DNA of 64,000 bases, from contig JAWQEG010000412.1 of assembly GCA_033782935.1 (NCBI GenBank), forward strand, positions 609,501-673,500, written 5' to 3'. Origin of the DNA: Petrolisthes cinctipes. Its lineage: Eukaryota > Arthropoda > Malacostraca > Decapoda > Porcellanidae. This document shows, one piece after another, positions 51,663 through 64,000 of the stretch (positions are counted from its first letter, which is position 1; each line of letters starts with the position of its first letter). Made by a program: the position numbers and the translations under genes. A model generated the notes under the pieces. That model was not told the origin of the DNA. It worked only from the letters and a program-made list of their open reading frames with translations, and did not search any database.

Positions 51663-54018
51663 GTGTTTAGTGCCAGAATTTGAGATATAAACGGGTACAG
51701 AAGATGCATGCACATATCGACTTTTTGGCACCTAAAAGATCGATTTTCAGTATATTTTTGACCTGTATTTTGAAAAAACTCTAACACGGAGTAGGCATGT
51801 ACAGATTGCTTCTGGGACCTTAAAATATTGAATTTTCGGGTGTTTTGAGCCTGAATTTGAGATATAAACGGGTACAGAAGATACATGCACATATTGACTT
51901 TGGGCATCTAAAATATCGATTTTCAGCATGTTTTGGGCAAGTATTTTGAAAATACTCTAACACGGAGTAGGCATGTACAGATCGCTTCTGGGACCACAAA
52001 ATATCGAATTTTCGGGTGTTTTGAGCCTGAATTTGAGATATAAACGAATACTGAAGATGCATGCATATATCGACTTTTGGGCACCTAAGAGATCAATTTT
52101 GAGCATGTTTTTGGCCTGTATTTTGAAAATACTCTAACACGGAGTAGGCATGTACAGATCCCTTCTGGAACCCCTAAATATTGAATTTTCGGGTGTTTTG
52201 GGACTGAATTTGAGATATCAACTTTTTGGCACATAAAATATCGATTTTTAGCATGTTTGTACCCTATGTTTTGATTAAATTCTAGCACTGAGTAGGCATG
52301 TACAGATTGCTTCTGGGACCCCAAAATATTGAATTTTCGGGTGTTTTGAGCCTGAATTTGAGATATAAACGGGTACAGAAGATACATGCACATATTGACT
52401 TTGGGCATCTAAAATATCGATTTTCAGCATGTTTCTGGCCTGTATTTTGAAAATACTCTAACACGGAGTAGGCATGTACAGATCGCTTCTGGGACCCCAA
52501 AATATCGAATTTTCTGGTGTTTTGAGCCTGAATTTGAGATATAAACGGGTACTGAAGATGCATGCACATATCGACTTTTGGGCACCTAAAACATCGATTT
52601 TGAGCATGTTTTGGGCCTGTATTTTGAAAATACTCTAACACGGAGTAGGCATGTACAGATTTCTTCTGGGACCCCAAAATATCGAATTTTTGGGTGTTTT
52701 GGGCCTGAATTTGGGATATCGCCTTTACGTACCTAAAATATCTATTTTTAGCATGTTTTGAGCCTATATTTTGAAAATACTCTAACACGAAGTAGGCATG
52801 TACAGATCGCTTCAGGGACCCCAAAATATCGAATTTTCGGGTGTTTAGTGCCAGAATTTGAGATATAAACGGGTACAGAAGATGCATGCACATATCGACT
52901 TTTTGGCACCTAAAAGATCGATTTTCAGTATATTTTTGACCTGTATTTTGAAAAAACTCTAACACGGAGTAGGCATGTACAGATTGCTTCTGGGACCTTA
53001 AAATATTGAATTTTCGGGTGTTTTGAGCCTGAATTTGAGATATAAACGGGTACAGAAGATACATGCACATATTGACTTTGGGCATCTAAAATATCGATTT
53101 TCAGCATGTTTTGGGCAAGTATTTTGAAAATACTCTAACACGGAGTAGGCATGTACAGATCGCTTCTGGGACCCCAAAATATCGAATTTTCGGGTGTTTT
53201 GAGCCTGAATTTGAGATATAAACGAATACTGAAGATGCATGCATATATCGACTTTTGGGCACCTAAGAGATCAATTTTGAGCATGTTTTTGGCCTGTATT
53301 TTGAAAATACTCTAACACGGAGTAGGCATGTACAGATCCCTTCTGGAACCCCTAAATATTGAATTTTCGGGTGTTTTGGGACTGAATTTGAGATATCGAC
53401 TTTTTGGCACATAAAATATCGATTTTTAGCATGTTTGTACCCTATATTTTGATTAAATTCTAGCACTGAGTAGGCATGTACAGATTGCTTCTGGGACCCC
53501 AAAATATTGAATTTTCGGGTGTTTTGAGCCTGAATTTGAGATATAAACGGGTACAGAAGATACATGCACATATTGACTTTGGGCATCTAAAATATCGATT
53601 TTCAGCATGTTTCTGGCCTGTATTTTGAAAATACTCTAACACGGAGTAGGCATGTACAGATCGCTTCTGGGACCCCAAAATATCGAATTTTCGGGTGTTT
53701 TGAGCCAGAATTTGAGATATAAACGGGTACTGAAGATGCATGCACATATCGACTTTTGGGCACCTAAAACATCGATTTTGAGCATGTTTTGGGCCTGTAT
53801 TTTGAAAATACTCTAACACGGAGTAGGCATGTACAGATCGCTTCTGGGACCCCAAAATATCGAATTTTCGGGTGTTTTGGGCCTGAATTTGGGATATCGC
53901 CTTTACGTACCTAAAATATCTATTTTTAGCATGTTTTGAGCCTATATTTTGAATATACTCTAACACGAAGTAGGCATGTACAGATCGCTTCAGGGACCCA
54001 AAAATATCGAATTTTCGG
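51663..54018. repeat. 1178-bp higher-order repeat, two copies
   Basis: GTGTTTAGTGCCAGAATTTG, with a rare T in place of G, starts at 51663 and 52841, 1178 bp apart. CAGTATATTTTTGACC, TTTTGAAAAAACTC, GGGACCTTAAAATATTG, CGAATACTGAAG, CCTAAGAGATCAATTTT and TTTTGATTAAATTCTAGC repeat with it. A related monomer (GTGTTTAGGGTCAG) starts at 54019, again 1178 bp on, but the third unit departs from the pattern. The length equals five long plus two short monomers, the same as the unit near 1187-2364, 50 kb away. Confidence 0.85.
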
Positions 54019-56110
54019 GTGTTTAGGGTCAGAATTTGAGATATAAACGGGTACAGAAGATGCATGCACATATCGACTTTTGGGCACCTAAAAGATCGAT
54101 TTTCAGTATGTTTTTGACCTGTATTTTGAAAATACTCTAACACGGAGTAGGCATGTACAGATCCCTTCTGGGACCCCTAAATATCGAATTTTCGGGTGTT
54201 TTGGGACTGAATTTGAGATATCGACTTTTTGGCACCTAAAATATCGATTTTTAGCATGTTTTTAGCCTATATTTTGAAAATATTCTAGCAATGAGTAGGC
54301 ATGTACAGATTGCTTCTGGGACCCCAAAATATTGAATTTTCGGGTTTTTTGAGACTGAATTTGAGATATAAACGGGTACCGAAGATATATGCACATATTG
54401 ACTTTGTGCATCTAAAATATCGATTTTGAGCATGTTTTGGGCCTGTATTTTGAAAATACTCTAACACGGAGTAGGCATGTACAGATCGCTTCTGGGACCC
54501 CAAAATATCGAATTTTCGGGTGTTTTGGGCCTGAATTTGGGATATCGCCTTTACGTACCTAAAATATCTATTTTTAGCATGTTTTGAGCCTATATTTTGA
54601 AAATACTCTAACACGGAGTAGGCATGTACAGATCGCTTCTGGGACCCCAAAATATCGAATTTTCGGGTGTTTAGGGCCAGAATTTGAGATATAAACGGGT
54701 ACAGAAGATGCATGCACATATCGACTTTTTGGCACCTAAAAGATCGATTTTCAGTATGTTTTTGACCTGTATTTTAAAAATACTCTAACACGGAGTAGGC
54801 ATGTACAGATTGCTTCTGGGACCCTAAAATATTGAATTTTCGGGTGTTTTGAGCCTGAATTTGAGATATAAACGGGTACAGAAGATTCATGCACATATCG
54901 ACTTTTGGGCACCTAAAACATCGATTTTGAGCATGTTTTGGGCCTGTATTTTGTAAATACTCTAACACGGAGTAGGCATGTACAGATCGAATCTGGGACC
55001 CCATAATATCGAATTTTCGGGTGTTTTTGGGCCTGAATTTGAGAGATCGGCTATACGCACCTAAAATATCAATTATTAGCATGTTTTGAGCCCATATTCT
55101 GAAAATAGTCTAGCACTGAGTAGGCATGTACAGATCGCTTCAGGGACCCCAAAATATCGAATTTTCGGGTGTTTAGGGTCAGAATTTGAGATATAAACGG
55201 GTACAGAAGATGCATGCACATATCGACTTTTGGGCACCTAAAAGATCGATTTTCAGTATGTTTTTGACCTGTATTTTGAAAATACTCTAACACGGAGTAG
55301 GCATGTACAGATCCCTTCTGGGACCCCTAAATATCGAATTTTCGGGTGTTTTGGGACTGAATTTGAGATATCGACTTTTTGGCACCTAAAATATCGATTT
55401 TTAGCATGTTTTTAGCCTATATTTTGAAAATATTCTAGCAATGAGTAGGCATGTACAGATTGCTTCTGGGACCCCAAAATATTGAATTTTCGGGTTTTTT
55501 GAGCCTGAATTTGAGATATAAACGGGTACCGAAGATATATGCACATATTGACTTTGTGCATCTAAAATATCGATTTTGTGCATGTTTTGGGCCTGTATTT
55601 TGAAAATACTCTAACACGGAGTAGGCATGTACAGATCGCTTCTGGGACCCCAAAATATCGAATTTTCGGGTGTTTTGAGCCTGAATTTGAGATATAAACG
55701 GGTACTGAAGATGCATGCACATATCGACTTTTGGGCACCTAAAACATCGATTTTGAGCATGTTTTGGGCCTGTATTTTGAAAATACTCTAACACGGAGTA
55801 GGCATGTACAGATCGCTTTTGGGACCCCAAAATATCGAATTTTCGGGTGTTTTGGGCCTGAATTTGAGATATCGCCTTTACGCACCTAAAATATCGATTT
55901 TTAGCATGTTTTAAGCCTATATTTTGAAAATATTCTAGCACTGAGTAGGCATGTACAGATCGCTTCTTGGACCCAAAAATATCGAATTTTCGGGTGTTTT
56001 GGGCCTGAATTTGAGATATGGCCTTTACGCTCGTAAAATATCGATTTTTAGCATGTTTTGAGCCTATATTTTGAAAATATTCTAGCACTGAGTAGGCATG
56101 TACAGATCGC
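54019..56110. repeat. Composite block: 1150-bp spacing and copy of 47.8-49.05 kb
   Basis: GTGTTTAGGGTCAGAATTTG lies at 54019 and 55169 (1150 bp). The following roughly 500 bp match, including GCAATGAGTAGGC and GGTACCGAAGATATATGC; the copies then diverge near 54520/55670. Independently, 54877-56107 matches 47820-49050 at a constant offset of 7057 bp (for example ACAGAAGATTCATGC at 47821 and 54878, and ATCGATTATTAGC near 48012 against ATCAATTATTAGC near 55069). The block is therefore assembled from at least two earlier units. Confidence 0.75.
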
Positions 56111-59100
56111 TTCTGGGAACCCTAAATATCGAATTTTCGGGTGTTTTGAGCTTGAATTTGAGATATAAACGAGTACAGAAGATGCATGCACATATCGACT
56201 TTTGGGCACCTAAAATATCGATTTTGAGCATGTTTTGAGCCTATATTTTGAAAACATTCTAGCACTGAGTAGGCATGTACAGATCGCTTCTGGGTCCCAA
56301 AATTATTGAATTTTCGGGTGTTTTGAGCCTGAATTTGAGATATAAACGGGTACAGAAGATATATGCACATATTGACTTTGTGCATCTAAAATATCGATTT
56401 TCAGCATGTTTAGGGCCTGTATTTTGAAAATACTCTAACACGGAGTAGGCATGTACAGATCGCTTCTGGGTTCCCAAAATATCGAATTTTCGGGTGTTTT
56501 GGCCTGAATTTAAGATATAAACGGGTACAGAATATGCATGCACATATCGACTTTTGGGCACCTAGAACATCGATTTTCAGTATGTTTTTGGCCTGTATCT
56601 TGTAAATACTCTAACACGGAGTAGGCATGTACAGATCGCTTCTGGGACCCCTAAATATTGAATTTTCGGGTGTTTTTGGACTGAATTTGAGATATCGACT
56701 TTTTGGCACCTAAAATATCGATTTTTAGCATGTTTTTAGCCTATATTTTGAAAATATTCTAGCACTGAGTAGGCATGTACAGATTGCTTCTGGGACCCCA
56801 AAATATTGAATTTTCGGGTGTTTTGAGCCTGAATTTGAGATGTAAACGGGTACCGAAGATGCATGCACATATCGACTTTTGGGCACCTAAAATATCGATT
56901 TTAAGCATGTTTTGAGCCAATATTTTGAAAACATTCTAGCACTGCGTAGGCATGTACAGATTGCTTCTGGGACCCCAAAATATTGAATTATCGGGTGTTT
57001 TGAGTCTGAATTTGAGATATAAACGAGTATAGAAGATGCATACACATATTGACTTTGGGCACCAAAAATATCGATTTTTAGCATGTTTTGGGCCTGAATT
57101 TTGAAAATACTCTAACACGGAGTAGGCATGTACAGATCGCTTCTGGAACCCCAAAATATCGAATTTTCGGGTGTTTAGGGCCAGAATTTGAGATATAAAC
57201 GGGTACAGAAGATGCATGCACATATAGAGTTTTGAGCATCTAAAAGATCGATTTTCAGTATGTTTTTGGCCTGTATTTTGAAAATACTCTAACACGGAGT
57301 AGGCATGTACAGATCGCTTCTGGGACCCCTAAATATCGAATTTTCGGGTGTTTTGGGCCTGAATTTGAGATATCGCCTTAACGCACCTAAAATATCGATT
57401 TTTAGCATGTTTTGAGCCTATATTTTGAAAACATTCTTGCACTGAGTAGGCATGTACAGATCGCTTTTGGGACCCCTAAATATCGAATATTTGGGAGTTT
57501 TGAGCCTGAATTTCAGATATAAACGAGTACAGAAGATGCATGCACATATTGACTTTGCGCATCTAAAATATCGATTTTCAGCATGTTTTGGGCATGTATT
57601 TTGAAAATACTCTAACACGGAGTAGGCATGTACAGATCGCTTCTGGGCCCTCAAAATATCGAATTTTCGGGTGTTTTGGCCTGAATTTGAGATATAAACG
57701 GGTACTGAAGATGCATGCACATATCGACTTTTGGGCACCTAAAACATCGATTTTGAGCATGTTTTGGGCCTGTATTTTGTAAATACTCTAACACGGAGTA
57801 GGCATGTACAGATCGCTTCTGGGACCCCATAATATCGAATTCTCGGGTGTTTTTGGGCCTGAATTTGAGATATCGCCTATACACACTTAAAATATCGATT
57901 TTTAGCATGTTTTGAGCCTATATTTTGAAAATATTCTAGCACTGAGTAGGCATGTACAGATCGCTTCTGGGACCCCAAAATGTCGAATTTTCGGGTGTTT
58001 TGAGCCTGAATTTTAGATATAAACGAGTATAGAAGATGCATACACATATTGACTTTAAGCACCAAAAATATCGATTTTCAGCATATTTTGGGCCTGAATT
58101 TTGAAAATACTCTAACACGGAGTAGGCATGTACAGATCGCTTCAGGGACCCCAAAATATCGAATTTTCGGGTGTTTAGGGTCAGAATTTGAGATATAAAC
58201 GGGTACAGAAGATGCATGCACATATCGACTTTTGGGCACATAAAAGATCGATTTTGAGGATGTTTTTGGCCTGTATTTTGAAAATACTCTAACACGGAGT
58301 ATGCATGTACAGATCGCTTCTGGGACCCCTAAATATCGATTTTTCGGGTGTTTTGGGACTGAATTTGAGATATCGACTTTTTGGCACCAAAAATATCGAT
58401 TTTTAGCATGTTTTTAGCCTATATTTTGAAAATATTCTAGCACTGAGTAGGCATGTACAGATTGCTTCTGGGACCCCAAAATATTGAATTTTCGGATTTT
58501 TTGAGCCTGAATTTGAGATATAAACGGGTACCGAAGATGCATGCACATATCGACTTTTGGGCACCTAAAATATCGATTTTGAGCATGTTTTGAGCCTATA
58601 TTTTGAAAACAATCTAGCACTGCGTAGGCATGTACAGATCGCTTCTGGGACCCCTAAATATCGAATTTTCGGGTGTTTTGGGCGTTAATTTGAGATATCG
58701 CCTTTACGCACCTAAAATATCGATTTTCAGTATGTTTTTGGCCTGTATTTTGAAAATACTCTAACACGGAGTAGGCATGTACAGATCGCTTCTGGGACCC
58801 CAAAATATCGAATTTTCGGGTGTTTAGGGCCAGAATTTGAGATATAAACTGGTACAGAAGATGCATGCACATATCGATTTTGGGCACCTAAAAGATCGAT
58901 TTTCAGTATGTTTTTGACATGTATTTTGAAAATACTCTAACACGGAGTAGGCATGTACAGATCCCTTCTGGGACCCCTAAATATCGAATTTTAGGGTGTT
59001 TTGGGACTGAATTTGAGATATCGACTTTTTGGCACCTAAAATATCGATTTTTAGCATGTTTTTAGCCTATATTTTGAAAATATTCTAGCACTGAGTAGGC

Positions 59101-60134
59101 ATGTACAGATTGCTTCTGGGACCCCAAAATATTGAATTTTCGGGTGTTTTGAGCCTGAATTTGAGATATATACGGGTACAGAAGATATATGCACATATTG
59201 ACTTTGGGCATCTAAAATATCGATTTTCAGTATGTTTTGGGCATGTATTTTGAAAATACTCTAACACGGAGTAGGCATGTACAGATCGCTTGTTGGACCC
59301 CAAAATATCGAATTTTCGGGTGTTTTGAGCCTGAATTTGAGATATAAACGAATATAGAAGATGCATACTCATATTGACTTTGGGCACCAAAAATATCGAT
59401 TTTCAGCATATTTTTTATGCCTGAATTTTGAAAATACTCTAACACGGAGTAGGCATGTACAGATCGCTTCTGGGACCCCAAAATATCGTATTTTCGGGTG
59501 TTTAGGGCCAGAATTTGAGATATAAACGGGTACAGAAGATGCATGCACATATCGACTTTTGGGCATCTAAAAGATCGATTTTCAGTATGTTTTTGGCCTG
59601 TATTTTGAAAATACTCTAACACGGAGTAGGCATGTACAGATCGCTTCTGGGAACCCAAAATATCGTATTTTCGGGTGTTTAGGGCCAGAATTTGAGATAT
59701 AAACGGGTACAGAAGATGCATGCACATATCGACTTTTGGGCATCTAAAAGATCGATTTTCAGTATGTTTTTGGCCTGTATTTTGAAAATACTCTAACACG
59801 GAGTAGGCATGTACAGATCGCTTCTGGGACCCCTAAATATCGAATTTTCGGGTGTTTTGGGACTGAATTTGAGATATCAACTTTTTGGCACCTAAAATAT
59901 CGATTTTTAGCATGTTTTTAGCCTATATTTTGAAAATATTCTAGCACTGAGTAGGCATGTACAGATTGCTTCTGGGACCCCAAAATATTGAATTTTCGGG
60001 TGTTTTGAGCCTGAATTTGAGATATAAACGGGTACAGAAGATACATGCACATATTGACTTTGGGCATCTAAAATATCGATTTTCAGCATGTTTTGGGCAT
60101 GTATTTTGAAAATACTCTAACACGGAGTAGGCAT
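56111..60134. repeat. Mosaic satellite, precursor-like to the 1855-bp family
   Basis: This is a mixture of long and short monomers with no clean period. Near 57780-57890 it carries the CCCCATAATATCG and CGCCTATAC monomers that define the 1855-bp family. Near 59410 it holds TTTTTTATGCCTG, shared with 27005. At 59460-59815 one long monomer with TATCGTATTTTCGGG and TTTAGGGCCAG is tandemly doubled (second copy about 178 bp after the first). No gene is present. Confidence 0.7.
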
Positions 60135-63100
60135 GTAAAGATCGAATCTGGGACCCCATAATATCGAATTTTCGGGTGTTTTTGGGCCTGATTTTGAGAT
60201 ATCGCCTATACGCACCTAAAATATCGATTTTTTGCATGTTTTGAGCCCATATTTTGAAAATATTCTAGCACTGAGTAGGCATGTACAGATCGCTTCTGGG
60301 ACCCCAAAATATCGATTTTTCGGGTGTTTTGAGCCTGAATTTGAGATATAAACGAGTACAGAAGATGCATGCACATATCGACTTTTGGGCACCTAAAATA
60401 TCGATTTTGAGTATGTTTTGAGCCTATATTTTGAAAACATTCTAGCACTGAGTAGGCATGTACAGATCGCTTCTGGGACCCCAAAATATCGAATTTTCGG
60501 GTGTTTTGAGCCTGAATTTGAGATATAAACGAGTATAGAAGATGCATACACATATTGACTTTGGACACCAAAAATATCGATTTTCAGCATGTTTTTGGCC
60601 TGAATTTTGAAAATACTCTAACACTGAGTAGGCATGTACAGATCGCTTCTGGGACCCCAAAATATCGTGTTTTCGGGTGTTTAGGGCCAGAATTTGAGAT
60701 ATAAACGGGTACAGAAGATGCATGCACATATCGACTTTTGGGCACCTAAAAGGTCGATTTTCAGTATGTTTTTGGCCTGTATTTTGAAAATACTCTAACA
60801 CGGAGTAGGCATGTACAGATCGCTTCTGGGACCCCTAAATATCGAATTTTCGGGTGTTTTGGGACTGAATTTGAGATATCGACTTTTTGGCACCTAAAAT
60901 ATCGATTTTTAGCATGTTTTTAGCCTATATTTTGAAAATATTCTAGCACTGAGTAGGCATGTACAGATTGCTTCTGGGACCCCAAAACATTGAATTTTCG
61001 GGTGTTTTGAGCCTGAATTTGAGATATAAACGGGTACCGAAGATGCATGCACATATCGACTTTTGGGCACCTAAAATATCGATTTTGAGCATGTTTTTAG
61101 CCTATATTTTGAAAATATTATAGCACTGCGTAGGCATGTACAGATTGCTTCTGGGACCCCAAAATATCGAATTATCGGGTGTTTTGAGCCTGAATTTGAG
61201 ATATAAACGAGTATAGAAGATGCATACACATATTGACTTTGGGCACCAAAAATATCGATTTTTAGCATGTTTTGGGCCTGAATTTTGAAAATACTCTAAC
61301 ACGGAGTAGGCATGTACAGATCGCTTCTGGGACCCCAAAATATCGAATTTTCGGGTGTTTAGGGCCAGAATTTGAGATATAAACGGGTACAGAAGATGCA
61401 TGCACATATAGAGTTTTGAGCATCTAAAAGATCGATTTTCAGTATGTTTTAGGCCTGTATTTTGAAAATACTCTAACACGGAGTAGGCATGTACAGATCG
61501 CTTCTGGGACCCCTAAATATCGAATTTTCGGGTGTTTTGGGACTGAATTTGAGATATCGCCTTAACGCACCTAAAATATCGATTTTTAGCATGTTTTGAG
61601 CCTATATTTTGAAAATATTCTAGCAATGAGTAGGCATGTACAGATCGCTTTTGGGACCCCTAAATATCGAATTTTTGGGTGTTTTGAGCCTGAATTTGAG
61701 ATATAAACGGGTACAGTAGATACATGCACGTATTGACTTTGGGCATCTAAAATATCGATTTTCAGCATGTTTTGGGCATGTATTTTGAAAATACTCTAAC
61801 ACGGAGTAGACATGTACAGATCGCTTCTGGGACCCCAAAATATCGAATTTTCGGGTGTTTTGGCCTGAATTTGAGATATAAACGGGTACTGAAGATGCAT
61901 GCACATATCGACTTTTGGGCACCTAAAATATCGATTTTTAGCATGTTTTGGGCATGTATTTTGAAAATACTCTAACACGGAGTAGGCATGTAAAGATCGA
62001 ATCTGGGACCCCATAATATCGAATTTTCGGGTGTTTTTGGGCCTGAATTTGAGATATCGCCTATACGCACTTAAAATATCGATTTTTTGCATGTTTTGAG
62101 CCCATATTTTGAAAATATTCTAGCACTGAGTAGGCATGTACAGATCGCTTCTGGGACCCCAAAATATCGATTTTTCGGGTGTTTTGAGCCTGAATTTGAG
62201 ATATAAACGAGTACAGAAGATGCATGCACATATCGACTTTTGGGCACCTAAAATATCGATTTTGAGTATGTTTTGAGCCTATATTTTGAAAACATTCTAG
62301 CACTGAGTAGGCATGTACAGATCGCTTCTGGGACCCCAAAATATCGAATTTTCGGGTGTTTTGAGCCTGAATTTGAGATATAAACGAGTATAGAAGATGC
62401 ATACACATATTGACTTTGGGCACCAAAAATATCGATTTTCAGCATGTTTTGGGCCTGAATTTTGAAAATACTCTAACACTGAGTAGGCATGTACAGATCG
62501 CTTCTGGGACCCCAAAATATCGTATTTTCGGGTGTTTAGGGCCAGAATTTGAGATATAAACGGGTACAGAAGATGCTTGCACATATCGACTTTTGGGCAC
62601 CTAAAAGATCGATTTTCAGTATGTTTTTGGCCTGTATTTTGAAAATACTCTAACACGGAGTAGGCATGTACAGATCTCTTCTGGGACCCCTAAATATCGA
62701 ATTTTCGGGTGTTTTGGGACTGAATTTGAGATATCGACTTTTTGGCACCTAAAATATCGATTTTTAGCATGTTTTTAGCCTATATTTTGAAAATATTCTA
62801 GCACTGAGTAGGCATGTACAGATTGCTTCTGGGACCCCAAAATATTGAATTTTCGGGTGTTTTGAGCCTGAATTTGAGATATAAACGGGTACCGAAGATG
62901 CATGCACATATCGACTTTTGGGCACCTAAAATATCGATTTTAAGCATGTTTTGAGCCTATATTTTGAAAATATTATAGCACTGCGTAGGCATGTACAGAT
63001 TGCTTCTGGGACCCCAAAATATCGAATTATCGGGTGTTTTGAGCCTGAATTTGAGATATAAACGAGTATAGAAGATGCATACACATATTGACTTTGGGCA

Positions 63101-64000
63101 CCAAAAATATCGATTTTTAGCATGTTTTGGGCCTGAATTTTGAAAATACTCTAACACGGAGTAGGCATGTACAGATCGCTTCTGGGACCCCAAAATATCG
63201 AATTTTCGGGTGTTTAGGGCCAGAATTTGAGATATAAACGGGTACAGAAGATGCATGCACATATAGAGTTTTGAGCATCTAAAAGATCGATTTTCAGTAT
63301 GTTTTTGGCCTGTATTTTGAAAATACTCTAACACGGAGTAGGCATGTACAGATCGCTTCTGGGACCCCTAAATATCGAATTTTCGGGTGTTTTGGGACTG
63401 AATTTGAGATATCGCCTTAACGCACCTAAAATATCGATTTTTAGCATGTTTTGAGCCTATATTTTGAAAATTTTCTAGCACTGAGTAGGCATGTACAGAT
63501 CGCTTTTGGGACCCCTAAATATCGAATTTTTGGGTGTTTTGAGCCTGAATTTGAGATATAAACGGGTACAGAAGATACATGCACGTATTGACTTTGGGCA
63601 TCTAAAATATCGATTTTCAGCATGTTTTGGGCATGTATTTTGAAAATACTCTAACACGGAGTAGACATGTACAGATCGCTTCTGGGACCCCAAAATATCG
63701 AATTTTCGGGTGTTTTGGCCTGAATTTGAGATATAAACGGGTACTGAAGATGCATGCACATATCGACTTTTGGGCACCTAAAACATCGATTTTGAGCATG
63801 TTTTGGGCCTGTATTTTGTAAATACTCTAACACGGAGTAGGCATGTACAGATCGCTTCTGGGACCCTATAATATCGAGTTTTCGGGTGTTTTTGGGCCTG
63901 AATTTGAGATATCGCCTATACGCACCTAAATTATCGATTTTTAGCATGTTTTGAGCCTATATTTTGAAAATATTCTAGCACTGAGTAGGCATGTACAGAT
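60135..64000. repeat. 1855-bp higher-order repeat: two copies and start of a third
   Basis: GTAAAGATCGAATCTGGGAC, joined to CCCCATAATATCG, starts at 60135 and 61990, exactly 1855 bp apart. The corresponding point of a third copy is 63845 (GTACAGATCGCTTCTGGGAC with CCCTATAATATCG), and 156 bp of it lie in the window. Linked variants are TTTTTTGCATGTTTTGAGCCC, TATCGATTTTTCGGG, GGTACCGAAGATGCATGC, ATTATAGCACTGCG, ATATAGAGTTTTGAGC and GCACGTATTGAC. 1855 bp fits eight long plus three short monomers. The copies differ mainly at scattered single bases. Confidence 0.86.

Larger units (their letters stand above)
10005..64000. repeat. 177/147-bp satellite array, right segment
   Basis: The same satellite continues on the other side of the retroelement, in the same orientation and register, to the end of the window. 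A typical long monomer carries these landmarks in order: CTGGGACCCCAAAATATCGA, TTTTCGGGTGTTTTGAGCC, GAGATATAAACGGGTAC, ATGCATGCACATATCGAC, CACCTAAAATATCGATTTT, TTTTGAAAATACTCTAACAC, GGAGTAGGCATGTACAGATC. One consensus copy counts 72 G+C in 177 bp (41%). From about 19 kb rightward, multi-monomer higher-order units become long and nearly identical; they are listed separately. I found no gene or other mobile element in this 54 kb. Confidence 0.97.

Noticed and set aside
1..64000. CRISPR array or bacterial repeat region
   Set aside because: The repeats are contiguous 147-177-bp monomers with no unique spacers, and the inserted element is a eukaryotic-type LINE.

Overview
The window is almost entirely satellite DNA. 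A tandem array fills 1-7944 and 10005-64000 and is broken once, by a 2.06-kb non-LTR retrotransposon fragment at 7945-10004. I see no tRNA, rRNA, CRISPR array, operon or ordinary host gene. A long satellite array with higher-order structure and a target-primed retroelement point to a eukaryotic nuclear genome, probably pericentromeric or other heterochromatic DNA. The retroelement's C-terminal region and its TAGA tail look invertebrate to me (arthropod, perhaps a decapod crustacean), but that assignment rests on recall and is weak.

Basic repeat. The main monomer is 177 bp and about 41% G+C (counted on one consensus copy). It is itself an old dimer: a 90-bp half and an 87-bp half align along their whole length. 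A second class of 147-148 bp lacks 29 bp of the first half, between two ATAT direct repeats. Long (L) and short (S) monomers are interspersed, most simply as a 7-monomer unit of 5 L + 2 S (about 1178 bp). From the window length I estimate about 370 monomers.

Layout. 1-7944: irregular L/S array, with one clear 1178-bp periodicity near 1187-2718. 7945-10004: 5'-truncated retroelement carrying one uninterrupted reading frame (reverse transcriptase plus C-terminal region), flanked by an 8-bp target-site duplication and ending in (TAGA)n. 10005-19200: mixed array with short duplications (502, 325, 2038 and 1195 bp spacing). 19230-23130: a nearly perfect 678-bp duplication, then 1148-bp units. 23130-31335: older higher-order copies at 3183-bp spacing. 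31335-34530: three 1177-bp units, the last one shortened. 34530-37970: a copy of 29.5-31.5 kb. 37970-43310: 2004, 2003 and 1325-bp units. 43905-47552: 1324, 1324 and 1000-bp units. 47553-51660: mosaic with 1139-bp spacing. 51663-56110: 1178 and 1150-bp spacings and a segment copied from 7057 bp upstream. 56110-60134: mosaic. 60135-64000: two 1855-bp units and the start of a third.

Unit lengths differ by whole numbers of monomers (147/148, 177, 325, 678/679). This is what unequal exchange in register produces. The long open frames on the minus strand are by-products of monomer lengths divisible by three and are not annotated as genes. The only credible protein-coding sequence is the reverse-transcriptase fragment.
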